64,000 nt of DNA, taken from NCBI GenBank assembly GCA_014803435.1, contig JACYFD010000001.1, forward strand, positions 868,001 to 932,000, read 5' to 3'. The position numbers and the translations under genes are program-made. Numbering within the stretch: position 1 is the stretch's first letter; every line of letters begins with the position of its first letter. The notes beneath the pieces are model-generated. The model was not told the DNA's origin and did not search any database. It saw only the letters and a program-made list of their open reading frames with translations. This stretch comes from Cellulosimicrobium terreum (GTDB lineage: Bacteria > Actinomycetota > Actinomycetes > Actinomycetales > Cellulomonadaceae). This document shows positions 25,802-35,238 of this stretch, in pieces.

Positions 25802-28318
25802 TCAGGACGGCGCGTGCGCGAGGACGGCGTCGAGCAGGCGCACGGCGGCGTCCTTGTCGAGCGGTGCGTTGTACGACCCGCACTTGGGGGACTGGACGCA
25901 CGCGGGGCAGCCGTCGTGGCACGGGCAGCGGGCTATCGCGTCGCGCGTGGCGCGCAGCCAGGTCGCGCCGAGCTCGTACCCGCGCTCGGCGAACCCGGCA
26001 CCGCCGGGGTACGCGTCGTAGACGAACACGGTCGCCTGCTCGGTGTCGAGGTGCAGCGCGGTCGACACGCCGCCGAGGTCCCAGCGGTCGCACGTCGCGA
26101 GGAGCGGCAGCAGGCCGATCGACGCGTGCTCGGCGGCGTGCAGCGCACCGGGCGCCTCGTCCGCGTCGACCCCGGCCTCCTCGAGCACGGACTCGGGCAC
26201 GGTCCACCACACCGCCATGGTCGGCAGGGTGCGCTCGGGCAGGTCGAGCGGCTCCGTCCCGAGGATCTGCAGGTCGGGCAGCCGGCGGCGCTGGAAGCTC
26301 ACGACCTGCGAGCTCACGTCCACCGGCCCGTAGCCCCACCCGACCGGTCCCCAGCTCCGTCCGACCACGTCACGCCCCGCCGCTGCGTCGCCCGCACCCG
26401 GCTCCTCGACGATCGTGATCAACGTCGTGCTGCGCGACCACGTCCCGAAGTCCACGTCCGTGCGGCGCACGAGCGCGACGCCGTCGTGCAGGTCGAGGTG
26501 CTCGACGACGTACATCGCGCCCTGGTGGACGTACACCGCGCCGTCGTGCACGGAGCCGTCGGCCGAGGCCGCGTCCACGGTCCCGAGCAGCCGACCCGTG
26601 CTCGCCTCGGCGACGCGGACGGGCGACCCGCCCGAGCCGCGCAGGTCCGTCATGCCCGCCGCGGGCTGCGCGTGCGTCCAGTACCAACCCGAGGACCTTC
26701 GTCGCAGCGCACCGCGCGCGACGAGCACGCCCAGCAGGTCCGTCACCGCCTCCGGGTCGCCGAGAGCGGCGAGGTCCGACGTCCGCAGCGGGACCTCCGC
26801 GGCGGCCGCGCACAGGTGCGGCGCGAGCACGTACGGGTTCGCGGGGTCGAACACCGTGGCCTCGAGCGGTGCGTCGAAGATCGCCTCGGGGTGGTGCACG
26901 AGGAACGTGTCGAGCGGGTCCTCGCGCGCGACGAACGCCACGAGCCCGTCCGCGCCCGCGCGCCCCGCCCGCCCGGCCTGCTGCCACACCGACATGCGCG
27001 TGCCCGGCCAACCGGCGATCAGCACCGCGTCGAGCCCGGAGATGTCGACGCCGAGCTCGAGCGCGTTCGTCGTGGCCAGCGCCCGCACGGCTCCCGTGCG
27101 CACCGCGTCCTCGAGCTCGCGCCGTTCCTCGGGCAGGTACCCGCCGCGGTACGCGGCGACGCGCCGCGAGAGACCGGCGTCGACCGGTCGCAGGTAGTCC
27201 TGCGTCTGCGTCGCGACGGCCTCGGCGCCGCGGCGCGACCGGGTGAACGCGAGCGTGCGGGCCCCCGCGAGGACGAGGTCGGCGAGCAGGTCGGCCACCT
27301 CCGACGTCGCGCTGCGGCGCGGGTGCTCGGGTGCCTCGGTGACCGTGGTCGGGACGGTCGGGTCGTCGACGTGCTGGTCGTGCGCTGCCTGCGCCGCCGC
27401 GTCGAAGCCCACGACGACCGGCGGCTCCCACAGCGCGAACGTCCGGTGCCCGGTCGGGGACGTGTCGCCCGCGACCGTCACGACCTCCGCCGCGTCCACG
27501 CCCACGAGCCGCGCCGCGCTCGCGCCCGGGTCCGCCGTCGTCGCCGACGCCACGACGAACGTCGGCGCCGGGTCCCCTTCGCGCGCGTAGTGCGCCGCGA
27601 GGCGCCGCAGCCGCCGCAGCACGAGAGACACGTGCGCGCCGAAGGTGCCGCGGTACGCGTGCCCCTCGTCCACGACGACGTACCGCAGGTCGCGCAGCAG
27701 CCGCGACCAGCGCCGATGGTTCGGCAGCAGCGCGAAGTGCAGGAAGTCGGGGTTGGTCAGGACGACGTCGGCGTGCTCGCGCACCCACCGGCGCTCGTCG
27801 GGCGACGTGTCGCCGTCGCAGGTCGACACCCGCACGTCGCGCGTCCCGGCGGCGTCGAGGAGGCGCTGCAGCCCGGCGAGCTGGTCGGCGGCCAGGGCCT
27901 TGGTCGGCGAGAGGTACAGCACGCTCCCGCGGCGCGTGACCGACTCGATGCGCCCGGGGTCGAGCGTGCGGGCCGCGACGTCGGCCCGGACCGACGTGAG
28001 CGCCGGGAGCCAGAACGCGAGCGACTTGCCCGATCCCGTGGACGTGGCGAGCGCGACGTGCCGGCCCGACCACGCGGCGTCGGCGGCGGCGGCCTGGTGC
28101 ACCCACGGTCGCTCGACGCCGAGTGCGCGGTACCCCGCGACGAGCGACGTGTCCGCCCACGCGGGCCAGTCGCCGTGCACACCCTCGCGCGCCGGCAGCT
28201 CGCGCACGTGCGTGAGCCGGTCCGCGCGACGACCGCCCGCGACGAGCACGTCGAGGAGCGGGTTCGTCGTCGCCGGGTTCGACCCGGAGGCCGTCGGGGC
28301 GGAGGCGTCGGGCACCAC
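25802..28318 (-). CDS. DEAD/DEAH-box helicase with DUF1998 zinc-binding domain (MrfA/YprA-like)
   Basis: An 838-residue superfamily-2 helicase. Walker A is TSTGSGKS, motif II is VVDEGH, motif III SATTADPG, and the second RecA domain ends in QQAGRAGRAG. The C-terminal DUF1998 region has the four-cysteine cluster CPCHDGCPACVQSPKCG typical of MrfA, a helicase in mitomycin-lesion repair in Bacillus. The mycobacterial counterpart Rv3649 lies beside the tad-like genes, as here. Start is uncertain: GTG 28318 after GGGTGG, or GTG 28342. The product probably acts on damaged DNA in the cytoplasm. Confidence 0.93.
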   Translation of the reverse strand: MVPDASAPTASGSNPATTNPLLDVLVAGGRRADRLTHVRELPAREGVHGDWPAWADTSLVAGYRALGVERPWVHQAAAADAAWSGRHVALATSTGSGKSLAFWLPALTSVRADVAARTLDPGRIESVTRRGSVLYLSPTKALAADQLAGLQRLLDAAGTRDVRVSTCDGDTSPDERRWVREHADVVLTNPDFLHFALLPNHRRWSRLLRDLRYVVVDEGHAYRGTFGAHVSLVLRRLRRLAAHYAREGDPAPTFVVASATTADPGASAARLVGVDAAEVVTVAGDTSPTGHRTFALWEPPVVVGFDAAAQAAHDQHVDDPTVPTTVTEAPEHPRRSATSEVADLLADLVLAGARTLAFTRSRRGAEAVATQTQDYLRPVDAGLSRRVAAYRGGYLPEERRELEDAVRTGAVRALATTNALELGVDISGLDAVLIAGWPGTRMSVWQQAGRAGRAGADGLVAFVAREDPLDTFLVHHPEAIFDAPLEATVFDPANPYVLAPHLCAAAAEVPLRTSDLAALGDPEAVTDLLGVLVARGALRRRSSGWYWTHAQPAAGMTDLRGSGGSPVRVAEASTGRLLGTVDAASADGSVHDGAVYVHQGAMYVVEHLDLHDGVALVRRTDVDFGTWSRSTTLITIVEEPGAGDAAAGRDVVGRSWGPVGWGYGPVDVSSQVVSFQRRRLPDLQILGTEPLDLPERTLPTMAVWWTVPESVLEEAGVDADEAPGALHAAEHASIGLLPLLATCDRWDLGGVSTALHLDTEQATVFVYDAYPGGAGFAERGYELGATWLRATRDAIARCPCHDGCPACVQSPKCGSYNAPLDKDAAVRLLDAVLAHAPS

Positions 28319-28359
28319 AGGAGTCTGCCACCCGGCGCCCACCCCCTGCGGCGTCAGGG

Positions 28360-29763
28360 TCAGCCCCGGAAGACCTCCACGACGGCTCGCGCGAGGTACC
28401 AGGGGTCGACGACGGCCGTGAGCTCGCGCGCCGAGTGCATCGACAGGATCGGCACGCCGACGTCGACGGTCCGGATCCCGAGGCGCGTCGCGGTGAGCGG
28501 GCCGATCGTCGAGCCGCACGGCACGGTGTTGCGCGACACGAACTCCTGGCTCGGCACGCCTGCCGCCGCGCACGCGCGCGCCCACGCCGCGGCGCCGAGC
28601 GCGTCGGTCGTGTACCGCTGGTTCGCGTTGATCTTGAGGATCGGCCCGCCGCCCGCGAGCGGGCGGTTCGCGGGGTCGTGCCGCTCGGGGTAGTTGGGGT
28701 GCACCGAGTGCCCGACGTCGCTCGACACGCACAGCGACGCGGCGAGCCGTCGGTGCTGCTCCTCGGCGGTCGCGCCCTGCATCGCGTCGATCCGGGCGAG
28801 CACGTCGGCGAGGAAGGGACCGGACGCGCCCGAGCGGGACTCGGAGCCGATCTCCTCGTGGTCGAACGCGGCGAGGACGGGGATGGTCGCGGGGACGGCG
28901 TCCGACGCGCCCGCGCCGGGCGGTCCCGCGACCTCCAGCAGCGCCGTGAGGCCCGCGTGCACGGACAGCAGGTTGTCGAGGCGCCCCGACGCGAGGAACG
29001 CGCCGCGCGCGCCGAACACCCGGGGCGCCTGCGTGTCCGCGACGACGACGTCGTAGCCGGTGATCTCGCTCGCCCGCACGCCCGCGTGGTGGGCGAGCTC
29101 CGCGAGCACGTCGGCGTCGTGCGCGTCGCCGAGCCCCCACACGGGCTGGGTGTGCTGCTGCTTGTCGAGCGTGAGCCCCTCGTTCACCGCACGGTCCAGG
29201 TGGATCGCGAGCTGGGGGATCCGCAGCAGCGGTCCGGTGCGGACGAGGTGCACGTCGTCGGGACCCGTCCCGTCGCCCGTCACGACGCGCCCCGCGAGCT
29301 CGAGCTCGCGATCGAGCCACGAGCTGAGCAGCGGCCCGCCGTACACCTCGACCCCGGCCTGCCACCAGCCCTCGCGCACGAGGGTGGGCCGCGGCTTGAG
29401 CTTGAACCCCGGCGAGTCGGTGTGCGCGCCGAGGATGGCGAACGGTGTCGTCGCGGTGGCGCCCGCGGGCACGACCCAGGCGATCACCGCGCCGTCGCGC
29501 ACGACGACGTACCGCCCGCCCACGTCGGGCGTGCGGTCCACCGCGCGCTCGGGCCCGGTCTGCGGCGCGTGCGACGGCCACGGGTCGGTCTCCGCGAGCT
29601 GCGTGAAGCCGGCGGCGACGAGACGCCGCGCGACCTCGTGGGCCGCGTGGAACGACGACGGTGACGCCTCGACGAGCACCGCGAGGTCGCGGGCGTGCGC
29701 GGACGCGCGCTCGTGCAGGTCGTGCAGGTCGTGCGGGTCGGTCGGTCCGGGGGGAGTGTGCAT
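28360..29763 (-). CDS. M18 family aminopeptidase
   Basis: A 467-residue zinc aminopeptidase of the aspartyl-aminopeptidase family. Metal and catalytic blocks are GAHTDSPGFKLKP, FDHEEIGSESRSGASGP and, near the C-terminus, LSMHSARE. It removes N-terminal (often acidic) residues from peptides in the cytoplasm. The ATG at 29763 is preceded by GGAGGACG. The N-terminus has a short codon repeat encoding DPHDLHDLHER. It lies 41 bp upstream of the helicase start on the same strand, so they may be co-transcribed. Confidence 0.94.
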   Translation of the reverse strand: MHTPPGPTDPHDLHDLHERASAHARDLAVLVEASPSSFHAAHEVARRLVAAGFTQLAETDPWPSHAPQTGPERAVDRTPDVGGRYVVVRDGAVIAWVVPAGATATTPFAILGAHTDSPGFKLKPRPTLVREGWWQAGVEVYGGPLLSSWLDRELELAGRVVTGDGTGPDDVHLVRTGPLLRIPQLAIHLDRAVNEGLTLDKQQHTQPVWGLGDAHDADVLAELAHHAGVRASEITGYDVVVADTQAPRVFGARGAFLASGRLDNLLSVHAGLTALLEVAGPPGAGASDAVPATIPVLAAFDHEEIGSESRSGASGPFLADVLARIDAMQGATAEEQHRRLAASLCVSSDVGHSVHPNYPERHDPANRPLAGGGPILKINANQRYTTDALGAAAWARACAAAGVPSQEFVSRNTVPCGSTIGPLTATRLGIRTVDVGVPILSMHSARELTAVVDPWYLARAVVEVFRG

Positions 29764-29891
29764 GGCCACGTCCTCCACCCTACGCACGCCCCGCGTGCGG
29801 TCCGTACGCTGGAAGGAGACCGACCGCAGCGGTCCGCGGACCCGACGGGCCGGTCTCGTCCGTCGTCTCTCGGTCGCACCGGAGGAACCGC

Positions 29892-30623
29892 ATGCGCTGG
29901 GTCGTGCTGCCGGGCCTCGCGCTCGCCCCGGAGGACTTCGCGCCGCTCGCGCGGGCGCTCGCCGCGGACGGCGACGTGCGGGTGCTCGACGCGTGGGTCA
30001 CGCCGGTCACGGCGCCCGCGGACGAGCTGCGTGCCGCGCTCGGTGCCGACGGTTCTGTCCCGATCGGGCTGGTCGGTCACTCGGCAGGCGGTCTCGCGGC
30101 GCTGGAGTGGACGCTGCTGCACCCGGACGAGGTCGCCCGCCTCGTCCTGCTCGACCCCGTGAGCCCGTTCGAGCCCCACCGACCTGCCCTGCACCCCGGC
30201 ACCCGGGTGACCCGGGCGGCCCGGGCCGTCGTCGGCGTGGTCGCCGCGCCGCTGTCGCGGAGCGGTGCCGCGGTGCGTCGTGCTGCAGTCCGCGCGGTGG
30301 CCGGGAGCCCCGACGCCCTGCCGCCCGACGTCGCCGCGGCCCGGTACGGCACCAGGTCCGGGTGGCTGGAGATCGCCGACCAGTGGTTCGCCAGCTGGCA
30401 GCAGGTCCCCCGCGTGCTCGCCCTGCTGGAGTCCGGGCGCCGGGTGCCCCCCTCGGCGCGACCGCTCCTGGTCACGGGGCAGCGCGCCGGTGCCCGGTTC
30501 CTGCGCGAGCAGCGCGAGCTCGCCGACGCGCTCGGCCTCGAGCGGGTCGGCGTCGCCGGGCAGGGCCACCTGTTCCCGCTGACCCGGCCCGACGTCGTCG
30601 CCCGCCTCGCGCACGGCAGCTGA
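29892..30623 (+). CDS. Alpha/beta hydrolase
   Basis: A 243-residue alpha/beta-hydrolase-fold protein without signal peptide. The nucleophile elbow is GHSAGG (Ser64), and a C-terminal GQGHLFPL supplies the candidate catalytic histidine. MRWVVLPGLALAPEDF at the start is the first beta-strand and oxyanion region. The substrate is unknown; small-molecule esterase or lipase-like activity is typical. The ATG follows GGAGGAACCGC, and the gene diverges from the aminopeptidase. A GC-rich hairpin follows the stop. Confidence 0.85.
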   Translation: MRWVVLPGLALAPEDFAPLARALAADGDVRVLDAWVTPVTAPADELRAALGADGSVPIGLVGHSAGGLAALEWTLLHPDEVARLVLLDPVSPFEPHRPALHPGTRVTRAARAVVGVVAAPLSRSGAAVRRAAVRAVAGSPDALPPDVAAARYGTRSGWLEIADQWFASWQQVPRVLALLESGRRVPPSARPLLVTGQRAGARFLREQRELADALGLERVGVAGQGHLFPLTRPDVVARLAHGS

Positions 30624-30636
30624 CCCGGCGGGCCGG

Positions 30637-30657
30637 GCCCCGCCAGGCCGGCGGGGC
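30637..30657. terminator. Two-way terminator hairpin
   Basis: GCCCCGCC (30637-30644), loop AGGCC, GGCGGGGC (30650-30657). It fills the 34-bp gap between two convergent genes, starting 14 bp after the hydrolase stop and abutting the anti-sigma-like gene stop. Confidence 0.65.
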
Positions 30658-31509
30658 TCAGTCGCGCGGCGCGACCGTCCCGTCCGCGGCGAGCGTCACG
30701 GGGACCGCCGTGCCGACCGCCCAGACCTCGTCCCCGTCCGAGGTGCCGTCGCGCAGCACGCCCTGGTAGGGGAGGAGGTCGTAGTCGCCCGCGGGGACGG
30801 GCGTCGTGAACAGGCCGTCGTCCCCCGGGGAGCAGTAGTCGGTCGGCACGGGTTCCGCACCGAGCGACACGGTCTCACCCGCGTCGAGGTCGAGCGGCAG
30901 GGGGCTCTCGAGCTGGTTCGGCCCGACGGCCACGACGACGTCGTCGCGCACCCACGCCACCGGCGCGACGGTCGCCGTCACCCCGGTGAGCGTCGTCGAG
31001 CCCTCGTTCGTCAGCGTCACGTCGACGACCCCCGGGACCTCCGGGCTCGGCCCGTCCGTCGTCAGCGAGAGGGCCGGGTCCGTCAGCGCGGTGAACGCGT
31101 CGACCGACATCCCGCAGACGAGGTCGGTGCCCGCGAGCCAGCCCGGCTGGAACCCGGCCGTCGTGGCGTCGTCGGGCACGTCGTCGGGCACTGCGTCGGG
31201 CGGCTCGACGGGTGGTTCCGAGGGCGCCGGTCCGGGGGCGGTCGGGGACGGGTCGGCCGGGAGGACCGGCGCGACCGGGGCGGAGGGGAGCTGCGCGACC
31301 CCGACCGCGAGCACCCCGACGACGCCGAGCGTCGCCGCGCCGATCGCCGTCTTCTTCACCGCCCGACGTCGCCGGACCCGTGCCCGCACCGCGCCGAGCG
31401 GCGTGGGTGCGTCTTCGCCGGCGAGGTCGACGAGCTCGTGCAGGGCCCGGGCGAGCTCGTCGCCCTCGCCGTCGCGGATCTCCCCGTCGTCGCGCGCGTG
31501 GTTCGTCAT
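30658..31509 (-). CDS. Membrane-anchored protein linked to an ECF sigma factor (putative anti-sigma)
   Basis: A 283-residue protein with a cytoplasmic N-terminus of ~50 residues (helical, acidic then Arg-rich RARVRRRRAVKK), one transmembrane segment (TAIGAATLGVVGVLAVGVA, about 54-72), a Pro-rich linker with PEPPVEPPDAVPDDVPDD-type repeats, and an exported domain. It has no zinc-binding HxxxCxxC motif, so a ZAS-type anti-sigma is excluded. Overlap of its ATG with the sigma stop (ATGA) strongly suggests a functional pair, the membrane protein holding the sigma factor until an external signal. The exported domain resembles no family I can name. Confidence 0.75.
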   Translation of the reverse strand: MTNHARDDGEIRDGEGDELARALHELVDLAGEDAPTPLGAVRARVRRRRAVKKTAIGAATLGVVGVLAVGVAQLPSAPVAPVLPADPSPTAPGPAPSEPPVEPPDAVPDDVPDDATTAGFQPGWLAGTDLVCGMSVDAFTALTDPALSLTTDGPSPEVPGVVDVTLTNEGSTTLTGVTATVAPVAWVRDDVVVAVGPNQLESPLPLDLDAGETVSLGAEPVPTDYCSPGDDGLFTTPVPAGDYDLLPYQGVLRDGTSDGDEVWAVGTAVPVTLAADGTVAPRD

Positions 31510-32132
31510 CGTGATCCCCTCCCGTCGTGGGGCCGTCCGGCCCGGCCCGTCGCCGTTCGTCCGTCCGCGGCGAGGGCCTCCTGGAGCGTGGCCATCGCGT
31601 CGTGCAGGTGGCGTTTCACCGTTCCCTCGGCGCTGCCGAGGGCATCGGCGATCTGCGGCACCGTCAGGTCCTCGACGTACCGCAGCACGACGCACGCGCG
31701 CTGCCGCGGGGTCAGCCGCGCGAGTCCCGCGGCGACGTCCGCGCGCGCCGTCGCGACCGCCTCGGGACCGCGGACCGCGTCGTCGGACGCGACCAGGTGC
31801 CGTACCCCGACCCATCGCCGGCGCCGTCGGTAGCCGTCGAGGTACAGCGTGAGGATCGCGCTGCGCACGTAGCCCTCGACGCTCGCGATCCCGGCCCTCC
31901 CGCGGGCGCTGTCGTCGGGGCCGCCGTCGAGATCGAGCGTGCGGACGGAGCCAGGACGCACCGCCGGTGGCCGTCGGAGCCGGGAGAAGACCTTGACGAG
32001 CGCGTCCTGCACCAGGTCCTCCGCCTGTCGCGCGTCCCCGCAGAGCAGGGTCGCGTACCCGCGCAGGGCCTGGCCCCGCCGTGCGACCAGGTCACCCAGC
32101 TCGAGCTCCCACCGTGGTGCGGACTGCGCCAC
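31506..32132 (-). CDS. ECF RNA polymerase sigma factor (SigE/SigL-like family)
   Basis: A 208-residue ECF sigma factor. Region 2 runs from about residue 12 to 55 (LRGYATLLCGDARQAEDLVQDALVKVF), then a spacer of ~45 residues, then region 4 with LTPRQRACVVLRYVEDLTVPQIADALGSAEGTVKRHL (landmark near residues 140-175). It should direct RNA polymerase to a stress or envelope regulon. The GTG at 32132 follows GGGAGGACGG. The stop overlaps the start of the membrane partner gene. Confidence 0.9.
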   Translation of the reverse strand: MAQSAPRWELELGDLVARRGQALRGYATLLCGDARQAEDLVQDALVKVFSRLRRPPAVRPGSVRTLDLDGGPDDSARGRAGIASVEGYVRSAILTLYLDGYRRRRRWVGVRHLVASDDAVRGPEAVATARADVAAGLARLTPRQRACVVLRYVEDLTVPQIADALGSAEGTVKRHLHDAMATLQEALAADGRTATGRAGRPHDGRGSR

Positions 32133-32250
32133 GAGACCGTCCTCCCGTCACGGGCGCCCTGCCGGCCGCCCTCCTACCGATCATGACGCCCGGTCGGCGC
32201 GTTCCGTTGGGTCGCCGATGAGTCCGACGCCGTCGGCCGGTCCAGACCCC

Positions 32251-32757
32251 ATGACACAGCAGAGTCCCACCATCGAGGAGCGCCCCGACCAGCCGTACGT
32301 CGGCGTGACGCGGGCCGTGACCATGACCACCATGCTCGAGATCGCCGACCGCATCCCCGAGGTCATCGCGTGGCTCGACGAGCAGGGTGTCGAGCCCGTG
32401 GGCGCAGCGTTCCTGCGCTACCACGTGGTCGACATGGAGTCCGAGCTCGTCGTCGAGGCGGGCGTCCCCGTCGCGTCGACGGACGACCTTCCCGGACCGA
32501 CGACCGGCACCGTACCGACGCCCGGCGTCCTGCCCGCCGGCCGGTACGTCGTCGTGCACCACCACGGGCACCCCGACGAGCTCGAGCGCGTGACGGGCGA
32601 GCTGCTCGCCTGGGCCGCCGACCGCGGACTCGAGTGGGACGCCGACGCCGAGCAGCGGGCCTGGGGCGCGCGCGTCGAGTCGTACCTGACCGACCCCGGC
32701 GAGCAGCCCGACCTGGACGAGTGGGACCACGAGCTCGCGTTCCGGCTGGCGGGCTGA
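32251..32757 (+). CDS. GyrI-like / AraC effector-binding-domain protein
   Basis: A 168-residue single-domain protein of the SOUL/GyrI-like effector-binding fold. Recognisable are the N-terminal PYVGVTRAVTMTTM, then EQGVEPVGAAFLRYHVVDMESELVVEAGVPV and the closing LDEWDHELAFRLAG. There is no helix-turn-helix, so it is a stand-alone ligand-binding domain whose ligand is unknown. ATG 32251 is chosen; an ATG at 32218 is in frame, and neither has a strong ribosome site. It diverges from the sigma-factor operon. Confidence 0.85.
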   Translation: MTQQSPTIEERPDQPYVGVTRAVTMTTMLEIADRIPEVIAWLDEQGVEPVGAAFLRYHVVDMESELVVEAGVPVASTDDLPGPTTGTVPTPGVLPAGRYVVVHHHGHPDELERVTGELLAWAADRGLEWDADAEQRAWGARVESYLTDPGEQPDLDEWDHELAFRLAG

Positions 32758-32811
32758 CGCCGACGGACGCGGACCGGGGTGCGACGCCTTGTGACGTCCT
32801 GCACGAATGGT

Positions 32812-32827
32812 CGTGACCTGCATCACA
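32812..32827. promoter_or_regulatory. CRP/GlxR-type site and -10 upstream of hppA
   Basis: CGTGACCTGCATCACA fits the CRP-family dyad GTGA-N6-TCAC exactly. A TAGACT hexamer (32834-32839) of the TANNNT type begins 7 bp downstream and could be the -10, giving a leader of roughly 50 nt before the hppA ATG. Binding by a cAMP-responsive regulator is inferred only. Confidence 0.45.
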
Positions 32828-32894
32828 CGTGCGTAGACTCACCCCCATCGCGTCGGCAGGGGCCCGGCGCGACCGCAGTCGTCAAGGAGGACGG

Positions 32895-35210
32895 ATGCCC
32901 ACGCTCGGTTCCGAAAGTCTCATGATCGTCGGCGTGATCGCGGCGATCGCGCTCGTCTCGCTCCTGTTCGCCCTGGTCCTGCGCAGACAGGTCCTCGCGG
33001 CGAAGGAGGGCAACGCTGCCATGCGCGACGTCGCGCAGGCCGTGCAGGAGGGCGCCGCCGCCTACCTGAGCCGGCAGTTCCGCACGCTCGCCCTGTTCGC
33101 CGGTGCGGTGTTCCTGCTGCTGTTCCTGCTCCCGGGCGACGGCGGGGTCCGGGTCGGACGGTCCGTCGCGTTCCTCCTGGGCGCGGTCTTCTCCGCGGCG
33201 ATCGGCTACCTCGGGATGTGGCTCGCCGTGCGGGCGAACGTCCGCGTCGCCTCGGCCGCAACCCGGCCCGGTGGCAGGACCGAGGGCGCGCGCATCGCGT
33301 TCCGCACCGGCGGCGTCGTGGGCATGTCGGTCGTCGGGCTGGGACTGCTCGGCGCGGCCGGCGTCGTCCTCGTCTACAAGGGCGACGCGCCCGCGGTGCT
33401 CGAGGGCTTCGGGTTCGGGGCCGCGCTGCTCGCGATGTTCATGCGCGTCGGCGGCGGCATCTTCACCAAGGCGGCCGACGTCGGCGCGGACCTCGTCGGC
33501 AAGGTCGAGCAGGGCATCCCCGAGGACGACCCGCGCAACGCCGCGACCATCGCGGACAACGTGGGCGACAACGTCGGTGACTGCGCGGGCATGGCCGCGG
33601 ACCTCTTCGAGTCGTACGCCGTGACCCTCGTGGCCGCGCTCATCCTCGGCAAGGCGACCATGGGCGAGGAGGGGCTCGTCTTCCCGCTGATCGTCACCGC
33701 GCTCGGTGCGCTCGTCGCGGTGATCGGCGTCTTCGTCACGCGCGTGCGCGGGCAGGAGAACGGTCTCAAGGCCATCTACCGGGGCTTCTACCTGTCGGCG
33801 CTCGTCGGCGCGGTGCTCGCCGCGGTCGCGGCGTTCGTGTACCTCCCGTCGTCGTTCGGCGCGATGGACGGCACCGCGGACCTGGGCGAGCTCACCGGCA
33901 TCGCCGCGGACCCGCGCGTCGTCGCGAGCCTCGCGGTCGTCATCGGGATCGTCCTCGCGGGCATCATCCTGTGGATCACGGGCTACTTCACGGGCACGAC
34001 GTCGAAGCCCACCCTCCACGTCGCCGCGACGTCGCGCACGGGCGCGGCGACCGTCGTGCTGTCGGGCATCGGGGTCGGGTTCGAGTCCGCGGTCTACACC
34101 GCGGGCGTCATCGCCGCGGCGATCTGCGGGCTGTTCCTCCTCGCGGGCGGGTCCGTGTGGCTGTCGCTGTTCCTCGTCGCGCTCGCCGGGTGCGGGCTGC
34201 TGACGACGGTCGGCGTGATCGTCGCGATGGACACGTTCGGCCCGGTGTCCGACAACGCGCAGGGCATCTACGAGATGTCCCTCGGCGAGGCGGGCGAGGC
34301 CGACGACGGCGAGGCCGCCCAGATCCTCACCGACCTCGACGCGGTCGGGAACACGACGAAGGCCATCACCAAGGGCATCGCCATCACGACGGCCGTCCTC
34401 GCGGCGACCGCGCTGTTCGGGTCGTACGCAGACGCCGTGAACCACGCCATGGAGGACGTGCGGGAGGTCGGCGGCGGGTTGGTCACGTCGATGCTGGACT
34501 ACTCGATCATCTCGCCCGTCACGCTCGTCGGGGTGATCCTCGGTGCCGCGACGGTGTTCCTGTTCTCCGGCCTCGCGATCGACGCCGTGACGCGCGCAGC
34601 CGGCGCGATCGTGTTCGAGGTGCGCCGCCAGTTCCGCGAGCACCCGGGGATCATGACGTACGACGAGCGCCCGGAGTACGGCAAGGTCGTGGACATCTGC
34701 ACCCGGGACTCGCTGCGCGAGCTCGTGACACCCGGTCTGCTCGCGGCCTTCGCCCCGATCGCCGTCGGGTTCGGGCTCGGTGTCGGGCCGCTCGCCGGGT
34801 TCCTCGCCGGGGCGATCGGCGCCGGCGTGCTCATGGCCGTGTTCCTCGCCAACTCGGGCGGCGCCTGGGACAACGCGAAGAAGATCGTCGAGGACGGCGC
34901 GTACGGGGGCAAGGGCTCCGAGGCGCACGCCGCGACCGTCATCGGCGACACCGTGGGCGACCCCTTCAAGGACACCGCCGGGCCGGCGATCAACCCGCTC
35001 ATCAAGGTCATGAACCTCGTCTCGCTGCTCATCGCGCCCGCCGTGGTCATGCTGAGCGTCCCGGCCGACGCCAACCCGGTGCTGCGGATCTCGATCGCGG
35101 TCGTGGCTGCGGCCATCGCCTTCGGTGCGGTCATCGCGTCCCGGCTGCGCGCGTCGCGGGTGGACCGCGAGGAGTCGGCGCTGGAGCAGGTCCCGGTCAC
35201 CACTCCCTGA
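32895..35210 (+). CDS. hppA: K+-insensitive H+-translocating membrane pyrophosphatase
   Basis: A 771-residue integral membrane protein with about 16 hydrophobic segments that couples pyrophosphate hydrolysis to proton export. Catalytic motifs are present: KAADVGADLVGKVE, DDPRNAATIADNVGDNVGD, and near the end GGAWDNAKK with GDTVGDPFKDTAGP. The K+-dependence determinant reads GNTTKAITKG; lysine 489 replaces the alanine of K+-dependent enzymes, so it should be K+-independent. The ATG follows AAGGAGGACGG. Within the phosphate-rich gene set of this region it would recycle pyrophosphate from biosynthesis, though it is not linked to them transcriptionally. Confidence 0.97.
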   Translation: MPTLGSESLMIVGVIAAIALVSLLFALVLRRQVLAAKEGNAAMRDVAQAVQEGAAAYLSRQFRTLALFAGAVFLLLFLLPGDGGVRVGRSVAFLLGAVFSAAIGYLGMWLAVRANVRVASAATRPGGRTEGARIAFRTGGVVGMSVVGLGLLGAAGVVLVYKGDAPAVLEGFGFGAALLAMFMRVGGGIFTKAADVGADLVGKVEQGIPEDDPRNAATIADNVGDNVGDCAGMAADLFESYAVTLVAALILGKATMGEEGLVFPLIVTALGALVAVIGVFVTRVRGQENGLKAIYRGFYLSALVGAVLAAVAAFVYLPSSFGAMDGTADLGELTGIAADPRVVASLAVVIGIVLAGIILWITGYFTGTTSKPTLHVAATSRTGAATVVLSGIGVGFESAVYTAGVIAAAICGLFLLAGGSVWLSLFLVALAGCGLLTTVGVIVAMDTFGPVSDNAQGIYEMSLGEAGEADDGEAAQILTDLDAVGNTTKAITKGIAITTAVLAATALFGSYADAVNHAMEDVREVGGGLVTSMLDYSIISPVTLVGVILGAATVFLFSGLAIDAVTRAAGAIVFEVRRQFREHPGIMTYDERPEYGKVVDICTRDSLRELVTPGLLAAFAPIAVGFGLGVGPLAGFLAGAIGAGVLMAVFLANSGGAWDNAKKIVEDGAYGGKGSEAHAATVIGDTVGDPFKDTAGPAINPLIKVMNLVSLLIAPAVVMLSVPADANPVLRISIAVVAAAIAFGAVIASRLRASRVDREESALEQVPVTTP

Positions 35211-35238
35211 CCTCGCGCCGGCCCCCGTCTGCCCGGTC

